64,000 nt of DNA from an uncultured Eubacteriales bacterium (GCA_934486825.1 CAKSQF010000006.1:45977-109976), one strand, 5' to 3'; positions 1 through 8,555 are shown, counted from the stretch's first letter. A program made the numbers and translations. The notes: generated by a model from the sequence alone, not told the origin.

Positions 1-1
1 C

Positions 2-970
2 GATGATTCAAAGCTTCTTACCGAAAGATGTTCACTGATTACTTCAATACAGGCTCACGGTCTTGCAAAAAGGATCGGTCATATCGGATGTAAAGCTGTT
101 TTAGGTATTTCCGGCGGACTTGATTCCACACTGGCACTTCTGATAACCGCCAAGGCTTTCGATATACTCGGACTTGACCGTTCGGGCATAATAGCGGTTA
201 CAATGCCCGGCTTCGGAACCACAAAGCGTACAAAATCAAACGCCGAAAAGCTTTGTGTGACTCTCGGTGTTGATTTCAGAACCATACCGATTTCGGATGC
301 AGTCAGCCTTCATTTCAAAGATATAGGGCAGGATCCGGGCAAAACGGATGTAACGTATGAAAACTCACAGGCGCGGGAACGTACACAGATCCTTATGGAT
401 TTGGCTAATAAGGAAAACGCAATAGTAATCGGTACGGGTGATTTGTCCGAGCTTGCGCTCGGCTGGGCGACTTATAACGGAGATCACATGTCAATGTACG
501 GTGTCAATGCCTCTGTTCCGAAAACACTTGTCAGATACCTCGTGTCCTATTTTGCAGCTGTGACAGACAGCGACGAGCAGAGAAGCGTGCTTTCGGATGT
601 CCTCGATACTCCGGTTTCTCCCGAGCTTATTCCGCCGAAGGAAAACGGAGAGATTGTTCAGTGTACGGAGGAGATTGTCGGTCCGTATGATCTTCACGAT
701 TTCTTCCTCTATTATTTCCTGAGATGCGGCTTCTCGCCATCGAAAATTTACCGTATCGCATGCTATGCGTGGTCGGACGTATTTGACAGGGAAACCATAA
801 AAAAATGGTTGAGAATTTTTGTCAGACGCTTTTTTACACAGCAGTTCAAGCGCTCATGCCTGCCGGACGGACCCAAGATCGGTTCGGTAAGTCTTTCACC
901 GCGGGGTGATTGGCGTATGCCTTCGGACGCATCTGCCTCGGTGTGGATCGATGATCTTGATAATATTTGA
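2..970 (+). CDS. nadE: Glutamine-dependent NAD+ synthetase, C-terminal part (5' end outside window)
   Basis: The frame is open from the window edge and shows 322 residues ending in TGA. The SGGLDS ATP-pyrophosphatase P-loop lies at visible residues 37-42, and GTGDLSELALGWATYNGDH is the conserved deamido-NAD/ATP-binding stretch of NAD synthetases. These features identify the synthetase domain, which amidates nicotinate adenine dinucleotide to NAD+. The long C-terminal tail (KIYRIACYAW, then RRFFTQQFKRSCLPDGPKIG) is typical of glutamine-dependent enzymes that carry an N-terminal nitrilase-like glutaminase; that domain would lie upstream and cannot be seen. It is cytosolic. A separate nadD (22202-22852) provides the preceding step of the pathway. 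Confidence 0.93.
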   Translation, partial: DDSKLLTERCSLITSIQAHGLAKRIGHIGCKAVLGISGGLDSTLALLITAKAFDILGLDRSGIIAVTMPGFGTTKRTKSNAEKLCVTLGVDFRTIPISDAVSLHFKDIGQDPGKTDVTYENSQARERTQILMDLANKENAIVIGTGDLSELALGWATYNGDHMSMYGVNASVPKTLVRYLVSYFAAVTDSDEQRSVLSDVLDTPVSPELIPPKENGEIVQCTEEIVGPYDLHDFFLYYFLRCGFSPSKIYRIACYAWSDVFDRETIKKWLRIFVRRFFTQQFKRSCLPDGPKIGSVSLSPRGDWRMPSDASASVWIDDLDNI

Positions 971-1010
971 TCTTGTTTATGAATAAAATGTTAATATACA
1001 AACATAATTA

Positions 1011-1038
1011 TTGATTTTTTTGTCATAATTGATATAAT
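1011..1038 (+). promoter_or_regulatory. Probable sigma-A promoter of acpP
   Basis: TTGATT at 1011-1016 and TATAAT at 1033-1038 are separated by 16 bases, in AT-rich DNA between nadE and acpP. An AAGGAG ribosome binding site follows at 1089-1094. Confidence 0.6.
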
Positions 1039-1102
1039 AAAGTCGATAATATTTTAAAATAAATTTTTGCCGGGCGGTAGAAATTTTTAAGGAGAATAAT
1101 GT

Positions 1103-1318
1103 ATGAAAGAAAGAATTATTGAAATTGTTGCAGAGTACAAAGAGGTTGATCCTTCGACGATCAGAAGTGATGTCCCGTTTGAAGAATTGGGGCTTGATTC
1201 GCTCGATACGGCAGAGCTTCTCATAAAGGTTGAGGATACTCTCGGTGTGTCAATTGAGCTTTCGTCCGATTTGAATACGATTGACAAGCTTGCCGTATAT
1301 CTTGAAAACAAGAAATAA
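1103..1318 (+). CDS. acpP: Acyl carrier protein
   Basis: This 71-residue acidic protein has the usual ACP length. The motif LGLDSLDTAELL places the phosphopantetheine-accepting serine at residue 33. It carries growing acyl chains in type II fatty acid synthesis and would also supply acyl-ACP to PlsX (30085-31077). The ATG start is preceded by AAGGAG at 1089-1094. It has its own promoter and lies immediately upstream of a thiamine pyrophosphokinase gene, with no fabF/fabD cluster beside it. The helix I-II region is ordinary and the identification is secure; only its role as the main housekeeping ACP is inferred. Confidence 0.93.
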   Translation: MKERIIEIVAEYKEVDPSTIRSDVPFEELGLDSLDTAELLIKVEDTLGVSIELSSDLNTIDKLAVYLENKK

Positions 1319-1967
1319 TCCCCCGAGCGGCATTTGTTATGTCCTCGCGGCAATGGACCCCGGCGAGTCTTTTACACGAAAAAAAAGAGAAGGGGATATT
1401 GTTGTCGCGGCTGACGCAGGGCTTCGCTATGCCGGACGTATCGGCTTAAATCCTGACGTTGTAATCGGTGATTTTGATTCTCTCGGTTATATTCCCGACG
1501 GTATTGAATCTGTTGTGTTTCCGAAGGAGAAAGACGATACCGATACTATGCTTGCTGTCAGATATGGAATGAAATCGGGTTATAAAAAGTTCGCTCTTAT
1601 AGGTGCCGTCGGCGGACGTCCCGATCATTCGTTTGCCAATATTCAGACCTTGTCATTTATTGCAGCGAACGGCGGTATCGGAATGATTGATTGTGACGGC
1701 TTTTCAATGACGGCTTTGAGTAAATCGGTAGTGACATTTCCCAAAGAATCAAAAGGAAAAGTGTCTGTCTTTTCGCTTTCCGAAAAGTCGGTTGTCTCGA
1801 TTCGCGGTCTCAAATATCATGCGGACAGTATCGAAATCGGATTTGATTTTCCCATAGGTGTCTCAAATGAATTTGTCGGAGCCGATTCAAGTATCGTCGT
1901 CCGTTCCGGCATGGCTCTCATAATGTCGGATCAGCCGATTGCATTTGAAATGATCGGTGAGATCTGA
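1281..1967 (+). CDS. thiN: Thiamine pyrophosphokinase (start codon uncertain)
   Basis: It transfers pyrophosphate from ATP to thiamine, giving the cofactor TPP. Family hallmarks are VVAADAGLRYA, VVIGDFDSLG, EKDDTDTMLAV and the glycine-rich GAVGGRPDHSFANIQ, followed by a beta-rich thiamine-binding C-terminus. The listed start is a TTG inside acpP. Without it, the domain would begin at ICYVLAAMDPG, encoded from an ATT at 1332, 14 bases after the acpP stop. Neither candidate has a good Shine-Dalgarno sequence, and the next ATG (1353) would remove the first beta strand. Translational coupling to acpP is therefore likely. The product is certain; the N-terminus is not. Confidence 0.88.
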   Translation: MTSLPYILKTRNNPPSGICYVLAAMDPGESFTRKKREGDIVVAADAGLRYAGRIGLNPDVVIGDFDSLGYIPDGIESVVFPKEKDDTDTMLAVRYGMKSGYKKFALIGAVGGRPDHSFANIQTLSFIAANGGIGMIDCDGFSMTALSKSVVTFPKESKGKVSVFSLSEKSVVSIRGLKYHADSIEIGFDFPIGVSNEFVGADSSIVVRSGMALIMSDQPIAFEMIGEI

Positions 1968-1981
1968 CAAAATATGTTCGA

Positions 1982-2016
1982 AAAAATCCTCGCAGAAAAT
2001 TTCTGCGAGGATTTTT
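1982..2016. terminator. Bidirectional intrinsic terminator between thiN and the MATE gene
   Basis: An almost perfect palindrome (CCTCGCAG, a short AT loop, CTGCGAGG) is flanked by A and T tracts. It lies between the convergent ends of thiN and the MATE exporter and can stop transcription in both directions. Confidence 0.85.
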
Positions 2017-2023
2017 CCTTGTG

Positions 2024-3403
2024 CTATACAATTTTTTTAGCCCATATTCCGCTTTTGAGGAAAAAGTATCCTACAATGCTTTTCAAAATATCAAGCGAAA
2101 CACAGATTGAATAAAGCGTTATAATATCAATTGATGTCTTGTGTGCAAGTAAGTATGCGGTCGGGACGCTCAGAACCCATACAAATACGCAATCGAAAAG
2201 AAAGGTAATCATTGTCTGACCGCCGGAACGAAGAGTGAAGTAACAGTTGTGCGTGAATGAATTGATCGGAAGCATCAGGGACGAAATAATTATAAGGTAT
2301 ATTGCAAGCTGCCTTACATCATTTCCGACATTGTAGAATCTGACGAAAAGCGGCGAGAACAATGCCATTATCAAACCGATTATTACGCATATAGCCGAGG
2401 AAAATGCAATGAGCTTCCGATCGGTGTCTTTGGCTTCGTCGATTTTTCCGGCACCGAGCAGACCGCCAACCATTATTGCGACTGCCGTCCCCATTGAAAT
2501 ATAGAAAATATTAAATATATTTGCGATTGTCGATGAAATATTCACGGCGGCAACAGCACTTAAACCTCTCGTGGAATAGCACTGGTTCATAACGGTTATT
2601 CCGAGTGACCAAAGAAACTCATTGACAAAAAGAGGTGTTCCCTTGGCAATAATATTTTTTGACAGTTTTCCCGGTATGTAAAGAGATTTGAATACTTTCT
2701 TTATATACGGTACTTTTTCGCTGTTTTTGTGCGTCCAGATCATAACAATAAGCAGCTCGGATACTCTGGCAATTATTGTGCCGATTGCCGCTCCTTTTAC
2801 TCCGAGCGCAGGCAAACCGAAAGCACCGAAAATCAGTATGTAGTTTGCAATGCCGTTTACAAAAACAGCTGCTATACCGGCAGCCATCGGAACTACGGTG
2901 TGCTCTGTTTCCCGCAGGGTCGATGCATAAACCTGTGCGAGAGCCGTCGGAACGAGTGCGGCAAGTGCATATGTTATGTACTCTTTCCCGTATTTCATTG
3001 CAAGTGAGATATCACAACCGGAATTGTCCTCGGTCAGAAATTTTCCGATGAAGAAATCCCTGAAGCAAAAAATAACCGTAATCCCGAGTGCAGTCAGCGC
3101 AAAGGCGGTTAAAAGCTTGAAACGGAAGGTATATCGTACTCCGTCAACATCTTTTCTTCCGAAGTATTGCGCCGTAAATATTCCCGCTCCGGATATACCG
3201 CCAAACAGCATGAGCTGATATACAAATATCAGCTGGTTCACTATCGCCACGCCCGAAAAGGCTTCGGTTCCGAGGCTGCCGACCATAAGGTTGTCAAGCA
3301 GGTTTACAAAATTCGATATACCGTTCTGTATAATTACCGGAAGGGCAAGCAGCAGGACTGTTTTATAAAACTTTTTGTCACCTATAAATTTTTTTATTCG
3401 CAT
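2024..3403 (-). CDS. MATE family multidrug/toxin efflux transporter
   Basis: This 459-residue protein is made of about twelve hydrophobic segments with no large soluble domain, matching the MATE length and layout. The opening FYKTVLLLALPVIIQNGISN and the interior NLLDNLMVGSLGTEAFSGVA, with the twofold repeat resuming near residue 235 (TPLFVNEFLWSLGITVMNQC), are typical of the family, which exports cationic drugs or metabolites using Na+ or H+ gradients. Its ATG lies 10 bases inside the end of the upstream alpha/beta hydrolase, so the two are probably translationally coupled. The substrate cannot be deduced. Confidence 0.9.
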   Translation of the reverse strand: MRIKKFIGDKKFYKTVLLLALPVIIQNGISNFVNLLDNLMVGSLGTEAFSGVAIVNQLIFVYQLMLFGGISGAGIFTAQYFGRKDVDGVRYTFRFKLLTAFALTALGITVIFCFRDFFIGKFLTEDNSGCDISLAMKYGKEYITYALAALVPTALAQVYASTLRETEHTVVPMAAGIAAVFVNGIANYILIFGAFGLPALGVKGAAIGTIIARVSELLIVMIWTHKNSEKVPYIKKVFKSLYIPGKLSKNIIAKGTPLFVNEFLWSLGITVMNQCYSTRGLSAVAAVNISSTIANIFNIFYISMGTAVAIMVGGLLGAGKIDEAKDTDRKLIAFSSAICVIIGLIMALFSPLFVRFYNVGNDVRQLAIYLIIISSLMLPINSFTHNCYFTLRSGGQTMITFLFDCVFVWVLSVPTAYLLAHKTSIDIITLYSICVSLDILKSIVGYFFLKSGIWAKKIV

Positions 3404-4410
3404 TTTTTCTCTTCGTTGTCTTTGTTTTTTGAAGAATTCCCGTCGTAATCATTCCAGAAAGACAGACATTCTTTTTCATATTTTTCTTTTTCAATAAGGT
3501 AACTCATTCCGTGATCTGCGCCCGGAACGATAAGAAGACGCTTCGGTGCTTTGCATGCAAGATAATTCTGATATGTCATTTCAACAGGAACGAAGTGGTC
3601 GTCTGCACCATGAGCAAAAATTACCGGAACTGTGCAGTTTTGCAATGCGTCACAGCACGAATGTCTGCTGTTGCGGTTGTTAAGCTTTCTGCGGCACATG
3701 TCGTCAACGATTCTTGCACGTAAACCGGTATACGGAAGGTGAAGATTTTTTTCCATGATATACTTCCAGATTGCATACGGAGAAGTGTATCCGCAATCAG
3801 CCATTATCCCGTGAACACAGTCCGGCAGATTAAGCTCGGAAGCCATCAGAACCGTTGACGCACCCATGGATACACCGGCAAGATATACCGGAAGTCCTTC
3901 GTTTCTCTCGCTGAGCCAGTTTGCCCACGAAAGGCAGTCGTATCTCTCAAGCAGACCGAATCCCATATAACTGCCGCTGCTTCCGTTTTGTCCTCTTTGC
4001 TCCACAAACAGCACATTGCAGTTGTTGTTTAACCAAAAATCGGCGATCAGACCGAAATCCATTGACCATGAAGATCTCCAGCCATGGAAGGCAATTATGG
4101 TTCTTTTCGGATTTTCAACTCTTTTGAAGTGACCGACCAGCGTTTCGCCGTCGTATGCGGCAATCTCGTATGTTTCGTATTCGCTGTTTTCGAGCTTTTC
4201 CGCGGCAGACTTCTGCATGTCGAAGATATGACGAAGCTTTTCGGAACCGGCGATGCTTTCTCTTGTTTTTTCAAGTGCTTTCGGCATTTTACGGTCTATT
4301 GCAACCGAAACCAGTTTTTCCGTAAGGTAATAGGAACAACCGGCGACCGATGCCATAAAAACAGCCATGCTCCCGAATTTAATCATTGTTTTGACGTCTT
4401 TTTTATTCAT
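3394..4410 (-). CDS. Membrane-anchored alpha/beta hydrolase
   Basis: This 338-residue protein begins with a basic segment and a short hydrophobic stretch containing a lipobox-like VAGC (Cys25), so it is probably exported and anchored outside the membrane. The hydrolase core starts near residue 80. IIAFHGWRSSW is the oxyanion region, LAGVSMGAST carries the nucleophile Ser181, HGADDHFVP the acid (Asp271), and PGADHGMSY the histidine (His300). The arrangement resembles prolyl-oligopeptidase-like or BAAT-like hydrolases of Firmicutes with no assigned substrate. The start has an excellent GGAGGT site. The 10-bp overlap with the MATE gene makes a two-gene operon, perhaps for modifying and expelling one class of compound (inference). 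Confidence 0.8.
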   Translation of the reverse strand: MNKKDVKTMIKFGSMAVFMASVAGCSYYLTEKLVSVAIDRKMPKALEKTRESIAGSEKLRHIFDMQKSAAEKLENSEYETYEIAAYDGETLVGHFKRVENPKRTIIAFHGWRSSWSMDFGLIADFWLNNNCNVLFVEQRGQNGSSGSYMGFGLLERYDCLSWANWLSERNEGLPVYLAGVSMGASTVLMASELNLPDCVHGIMADCGYTSPYAIWKYIMEKNLHLPYTGLRARIVDDMCRRKLNNRNSRHSCCDALQNCTVPVIFAHGADDHFVPVEMTYQNYLACKAPKRLLIVPGADHGMSYLIEKEKYEKECLSFWNDYDGNSSKNKDNEEKKCE

Positions 4411-4437
4411 TTCTTACCTCCGAATCTTTAAATGGTG

Positions 4438-4468
4438 AAAAAAAACGGATGCAAATGCACCCGTTTTT
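4438..4468 (-). terminator. Intrinsic terminator downstream of tRNA-Val
   Basis: On the minus strand a stem pairing ACGGGTGCA with TGCATCCGT (one G-U pair) is followed by a run of T. It lies between tRNA-Val and the hydrolase gene, and flanking A/T tracts could let it act in both directions. Confidence 0.7.
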
Positions 4469-4504
4469 CTGATGCGATCGTCGAAATATCACTCGGGATC
4501 GGTA

Positions 4505-4581
4505 TGGTGGAGACAATTGGAATCGAACCAATGACCTCATGCATGTCAAGCATGCACTCTAACCAGCTGAGCTATGCCTCC
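4505..4581 (-). tRNA. tRNA-Val(GAC) with encoded CCA
   Basis: The minus strand folds into a cloverleaf. Acceptor GGAGGCA pairs with TGTCTCC (one G-U), the D arm contains AGCTGGTTA, the anticodon stem CATGC/GCATG encloses TTGACAT, and the T arm has TTCGATT. The anticodon GAC reads the valine codon GUC. The discriminator is A and CCA is genomically encoded at 4505-4507. Confidence 0.93.
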
Positions 4582-4592
4582 GCACGCACGAT

Positions 4593-4621
4593 ATTCTACC
4601 ACATATAAGCAAAAAAATCAA
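4593..4621 (-). promoter_or_regulatory. Promoter of tRNA-Val
   Basis: On the minus strand TTGATT and TAGAAT are separated by exactly 17 bases, ending about 12 bases before the mature 5' end of the tRNA. Confidence 0.7.
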
Positions 4622-4655
4622 TATATTATATTCCTAAAAAAGTACGATTGACGCC

Positions 4656-4686
4656 TGTCGATTTGTAGATAATAGACAAATCGAAC
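4656..4686. promoter_or_regulatory. Inverted repeat in the tRNA-Val/metF divergent region, possible operator
   Basis: CGATTTGT (4659-4666) and ACAAATCG (4676-4683) form an 8-bp palindrome with a 9-base spacer, about 40 bases upstream of the metF -35 box. The pairing can be extended outward with a bulge. It has no T tract, so it is not a typical terminator. No SAM-I riboswitch core is seen here. An operator function is inference. Confidence 0.35.
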
Positions 4687-4725
4687 AATCGAAAACGGTA
4701 TGCCGCATCAAAAATCATTATTTAC

Positions 4726-4754
4726 TTGACTTTTTTGTATTTTTGTTATATCAT
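4726..4754 (+). promoter_or_regulatory. Promoter of the metF-metH-PAP2 operon
   Basis: TTGACT at 4726-4731 and TATCAT at 4749-4754 have a 17-base spacer. The alternative -10 TATATC would leave 15 bases. An AGGTGATG ribosome binding site precedes the metF ATG. Confidence 0.6.
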
Positions 4755-4791
4755 TAGAAAGAAAGTATACCTTTCGGATAGGTGATGTATA

Positions 4792-5652
4792 ATGAAAATA
4801 AAAAATTGTTTGAAAAAAACGGACAATCCGTCGTTGTCATTTGAAGTGTTTCCTCCGAAAAATTCATCAAATTTTGAGAGTGTTTTGTCGGCTGCCGAAA
4901 AAATAGCTTCGCTTGAACCGACCTTTATGAGTGTAACCTACGGGGCAGGCGGCGGGACATCCGAATACACTCTTTCGGTTGCATCCGATATACAGGCGCT
5001 CGGTGTAACCGCGATAGCGCATCTTACATGCGTCGGCGCAACCGCAGACAGTATTGAACAAAAGCTCGCTTCAGCCGAAAAATCGGGGATTGAAAATATA
5101 CTTGCGCTCAGAGGAGATCTGCCGGAGGAATATCGTGAGGGCGAATTTCGCCACGCATCCGACCTTATTGAGTTTATCAAGTCCCGCGGCGATTTCTGCG
5201 TAGGAGGTGCCTGCTATCCCGAAGGTCATCCCGAATCTCAAAACCAAAAACATGATATCGAGAATCTGAAATTGAAAGAATCCGCCGGGTGCGATTTCAT
5301 GACCTCGCAGATGTTTTTCGACAATAATATTTTCTATAATTTCATGTACAAGGTCAGAGATGCCGGAATAAAGGTTCCGATTATTGCAGGAATTATGCCG
5401 GTGACAAACTCAAAACAGATTGCAAGGATTTGTAAGCTTTCGGGGACATATCTTCCGGGCAAATTCAGGCAGATTGTGGATCGGTTCGGAGATAATCAGA
5501 AGGCAATGAGTCAGGCGGGCATCGCATATGCTACCGAGCAGATAATCGATTTGTTTGCAAACGGGATAAACGCAGTTCATGTTTACTCTATGAACAACCC
5601 CGATGTTGCGCGTAATATAATGAAAAATATTTCCGATATTTTGGGAAAATAA
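4792..5652 (+). CDS. metF: 5,10-methylenetetrahydrofolate reductase
   Basis: This flavoprotein reduces methylene-THF to methyl-THF, the methyl donor for the next gene product. At 286 residues it is close to E. coli MetF (296). The N-terminal LSFEVFPPKN carries the conserved active-site glutamate, and VTYGAGGGTS, LTCVGAT, NILALRGD and GGACYPEGHPES are family blocks lining the FAD and folate sites. MFFDNNIFYNF and IIAGIMPVTN complete the TIM barrel. The ATG has a good RBS 5' to it. metH begins 20 bases after the stop, so the two form an operon for the methyl branch of methionine synthesis. Confidence 0.96.
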   Translation: MKIKNCLKKTDNPSLSFEVFPPKNSSNFESVLSAAEKIASLEPTFMSVTYGAGGGTSEYTLSVASDIQALGVTAIAHLTCVGATADSIEQKLASAEKSGIENILALRGDLPEEYREGEFRHASDLIEFIKSRGDFCVGGACYPEGHPESQNQKHDIENLKLKESAGCDFMTSQMFFDNNIFYNFMYKVRDAGIKVPIIAGIMPVTNSKQIARICKLSGTYLPGKFRQIVDRFGDNQKAMSQAGIAYATEQIIDLFANGINAVHVYSMNNPDVARNIMKNISDILGK

Positions 5653-5671
5653 GTTGATAACCTATTGAATT

Positions 5672-8059
5672 ATGAGAACTGATATTTGTGAAAAGATAAA
5701 AAAAGGTATTTTTTACCTTGATTGCGGTATGGGAACCTCGTTGCAGGGACTTGGCGTCGATATTTCAAAAGGAACCGAAATGTACAGTATCCGGTGCAGG
5801 GATGTCGTTGTACGACATCATGTTGATTGCTATATGGCGGGGTCCGATCTGATATATACCAATACCTTCGGCATAAACGGATTAAAGTATACGAAAGCCG
5901 AAATAAAAGAAATGATGACGGCTTCGCTCGGTGCGGCGGAGACAGCAAGAGACGTATGCCTGTCCGAAAGAGGGGAAGATCTCTATATAGGTCTTGATAT
6001 CGGTCCGACAGGGAAGATGCTTGAGCCATACGGCGATCTGACATTTGAAGATGCGGTAAATGCTTTTGCCGAGACGGTCAGATCTGCCGACGAATCAAAA
6101 TACGACGTCATAATTATTGAAACAATGACCGATTGTCTTGAAACCAAGGCGGCGGTGATTGCGGCAAAAGAAAACTCAAAAAAGCCTGTTTTTGTTACAA
6201 ACGTTTATGATAAAAGCGGTCGCATGCTTACCGGTGCCGACTGCGAGGCAATGGTTGCAATGCTTGAAGGGCTTGGTGTTAGTGCTCTCGGTCTGAACTG
6301 CTCTCTCGGTCCGTCTGATATGCTTGATGTTACAAAGCGTATTGCATCACTTACTTCTTTACCGCTGATTGTCAAACCAAACGCTGGTTTGCCTGCTATG
6401 ATCGACGAAAAACCGGTGTATACTACAACTCCCAAGCTCTTTGCTTCCGAAATGTCGGATATTGTTTCTGCCGGTGCCGTAATTATCGGCGGTTGCTGCG
6501 GAACAACACCGGAATATATATCGGAGCTTGTTTCAGAGACGCGCAATATGACGTCAAAAACAGTTGCGGATAAAAATCGGACTGTTGTTTCGTCGTCAAC
6601 GCATGCTGTCTGCTTTGACGGTAAAACAGTAATTATAGGCGAGCGGATCAATCCTACCGGAAAGAAAAAATTCAAGGAAGCGCTTCTGAACAGCGATATG
6701 GGGTATGTCATGTCCGAAGCGACGGGGCAAGCCGATCGGGGAGCGGATATTCTTGATGTCAATGTTGGACTTGCCGATATTGATGAAAAAGAAGTAATGC
6801 TTTCCGCTGTCAAATCCGTTCAATCAGTTTGTGATCTTCCGTTGCAGATAGATACCGCGGATCCTGCTGCACTTGAAGCGGCATTGCGGATTTACGTCGG
6901 GAAGCCTCTTATCAATTCGGTAAACGGTACCGAAAAATCAATGTCATCCGTGTTTCCGCTGGTAAAGAAATACGGCGGAACTGTTATTGGATTGACGCTT
7001 GATGAAAACGGGATTCCCGATACGGCAGAAAAACGCGTTTCAATAGCCGAAAGGATAATTGACAATGCGTCAAAATACGGAATCGGCAGGAATGACATAA
7101 TTATTGATCCGCTGGCAATGGCTGTGTCGGCAATCCCCGACGCCGCTTCGGTTACACTCGAAACAGTCGGGCGCCTGAGCTCTATGGGTATAAAAACATG
7201 CCTCGGAGTATCAAATGTATCATTCGGACTTCCCGGACGGGAGAACGTAAACAGTTCATTCCTTGCCTGCGCAATGCAGAACGGACTTTCGGCGGCGATT
7301 GTCAACCCGTACTCGGATATGATAATGAATGTCTGCCGTGCGACCGAGGTTGTGCTCGGACGTGACAAAAACTGTTCTGATTTTATTTCTTCAATAACCG
7401 AAGCAGGGGAGAAAAAGGACAATAAATCAGGCAATAACCCGGATTTGACTCTGTTTGACTCAATTGTAAAGGGAATGTCTGATAAGGCAAAGAATCTTGC
7501 AATCAGGGATTCGGCGTTAAAAGCTCCGCTTGAAATAATCAATGAAGAAATAGTGCCGGCACTTGACACCATAGGTCGTGAGTTCGAAGCAAAAAAGGTG
7601 TTTCTGCCGAGGCTTCTTATGGCGGCTGACGCCGCCGGCGCGGCTTTCTCGGCAATCAGATTGCTTTTGCCGAAAAAAGACGGAAAATATACAATCGTTC
7701 TTGCGACGGTAAAAGGGGATATTCACGATATAGGAAAAAATATTGTCGCCACTCTTCTTGAAAATTACGGCTACAATGTAATAGATCTCGGCAAGGATGT
7801 TCCGCCGGATGTCGTACTTGACAGCGCAGTCCGGAACAAGGCTGTGCTTGTCGGTCTGTCTGCATTGATGACGACGACCCTGCCGTCAATGAAGGAAACG
7901 GTGGAGCTTCTGAAAAAGGAGTATCCTAACGGAAAGGTGGTCGTAGGAGGGGCTGTGCTTACAAAGGAATATGCCGATTCAATAGGTGCGGATTTTTATG
8001 CAAAAGATGCGATGGAAACGGTCAGATATGCGGAAAGTCTTTCGGAAAATGAGAGCTGA
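5672..8059 (+). CDS. metH: Cobalamin-dependent methionine synthase, form lacking the activation domain
   Basis: At 795 residues it is about 430 shorter than E. coli MetH. The homocysteine domain (1-300) has zinc ligands Cys210, Cys275 and Cys276 (LNCSLG, GGCCG). The pterin-binding domain (about 315-570) includes IIGERINPTGKKKF and LDVNVGL. The B12 cap and Rossmann domains (about 580-795) contain DIHDIGKN with the cobalt-ligating His685. The C-terminal AdoMet-binding reactivation domain is absent, as in many Clostridia where a separate protein supplies it; no such gene is in this window. The RBS before the ATG is weak, suggesting coupling to metF. Its 3' end overlaps the next gene by 11 bp. 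Confidence 0.95.
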   Translation: MRTDICEKIKKGIFYLDCGMGTSLQGLGVDISKGTEMYSIRCRDVVVRHHVDCYMAGSDLIYTNTFGINGLKYTKAEIKEMMTASLGAAETARDVCLSERGEDLYIGLDIGPTGKMLEPYGDLTFEDAVNAFAETVRSADESKYDVIIIETMTDCLETKAAVIAAKENSKKPVFVTNVYDKSGRMLTGADCEAMVAMLEGLGVSALGLNCSLGPSDMLDVTKRIASLTSLPLIVKPNAGLPAMIDEKPVYTTTPKLFASEMSDIVSAGAVIIGGCCGTTPEYISELVSETRNMTSKTVADKNRTVVSSSTHAVCFDGKTVIIGERINPTGKKKFKEALLNSDMGYVMSEATGQADRGADILDVNVGLADIDEKEVMLSAVKSVQSVCDLPLQIDTADPAALEAALRIYVGKPLINSVNGTEKSMSSVFPLVKKYGGTVIGLTLDENGIPDTAEKRVSIAERIIDNASKYGIGRNDIIIDPLAMAVSAIPDAASVTLETVGRLSSMGIKTCLGVSNVSFGLPGRENVNSSFLACAMQNGLSAAIVNPYSDMIMNVCRATEVVLGRDKNCSDFISSITEAGEKKDNKSGNNPDLTLFDSIVKGMSDKAKNLAIRDSALKAPLEIINEEIVPALDTIGREFEAKKVFLPRLLMAADAAGAAFSAIRLLLPKKDGKYTIVLATVKGDIHDIGKNIVATLLENYGYNVIDLGKDVPPDVVLDSAVRNKAVLVGLSALMTTTLPSMKETVELLKKEYPNGKVVVGGAVLTKEYADSIGADFYAKDAMETVRYAESLSENES

Positions 8060-8546
8060 CTTTTATGTGCAACTGAATAAAAAAATCCGGGGAAAATCGC
8101 GCCTTGTGCGGGTGATCGTACTGTCGGATAAAATTCTTACGGCTGTTTGTTTTATACTTTATCCGGTTTACGAAATATACCTTTCTCTTACCGACAGATA
8201 TTTGCTTGTAAAAACCCTGAGCGTGCCTGCTGTGTCGTTTGTTGTTATCTCACTGCTGAGGATGTTTATAAATGCAAAAAGACCGAGCGAAATCTGCGGT
8301 TTGAAGCCAATACTCAGCCAAACGAGATGCGATCGGTCTTTTCCGAGCAGACACGTATTTTCGGCTTTTGCGGTTGCGGTTGCATTTGCACAGTCGGATA
8401 TACGACTCGGAATTATTTTCTGTTTTATCGGGACAATGATTGCCGTTTTGAGAGTTGCGGGCGGAGTCCATTTTGTAAGAGATGTTGTTGTCGGCGCTTT
8501 TGCCGGGCTGACCTCATGCGCACTCTATCCTATGTTCCCGTTCTGA
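8049..8546 (+). CDS. PAP2 superfamily membrane phosphatase
   Basis: Read from the ATG at 8049, which overlaps the end of metH, this is a 165-residue protein with several membrane segments. The phosphatase signature is spread over NAKRPSE, RSFPSRHVFSAFAVAV (PSxH with the catalytic histidine) and RVAGGVHFVRDVVVGAF (second His and Asp). PAP2 enzymes dephosphorylate lipid phosphates such as undecaprenyl pyrophosphate or phosphatidate at the membrane. Upstream in-frame Met codons lie inside metH and are unlikely starts. Its cotranscription with methionine genes has no obvious functional reason. The substrate is unknown. Confidence 0.82.
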   Translation: MRADFYVQLNKKIRGKSRLVRVIVLSDKILTAVCFILYPVYEIYLSLTDRYLLVKTLSVPAVSFVVISLLRMFINAKRPSEICGLKPILSQTRCDRSFPSRHVFSAFAVAVAFAQSDIRLGIIFCFIGTMIAVLRVAGGVHFVRDVVVGAFAGLTSCALYPMFPF

Positions 8547-8555
8547 ATCGGTTTT

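Noticed and set aside
4505..4581. tRNA-Asp instead of tRNA-Val
   Set aside because: The minus-strand anticodon loop is TTGACAT, giving GAC. An aspartate tRNA would need GTC in the loop.
4582..4791. SAM-I or other riboswitch upstream of metF
   Set aside because: None of the conserved SAM-I core is present; only a short palindrome and a promoter are seen.
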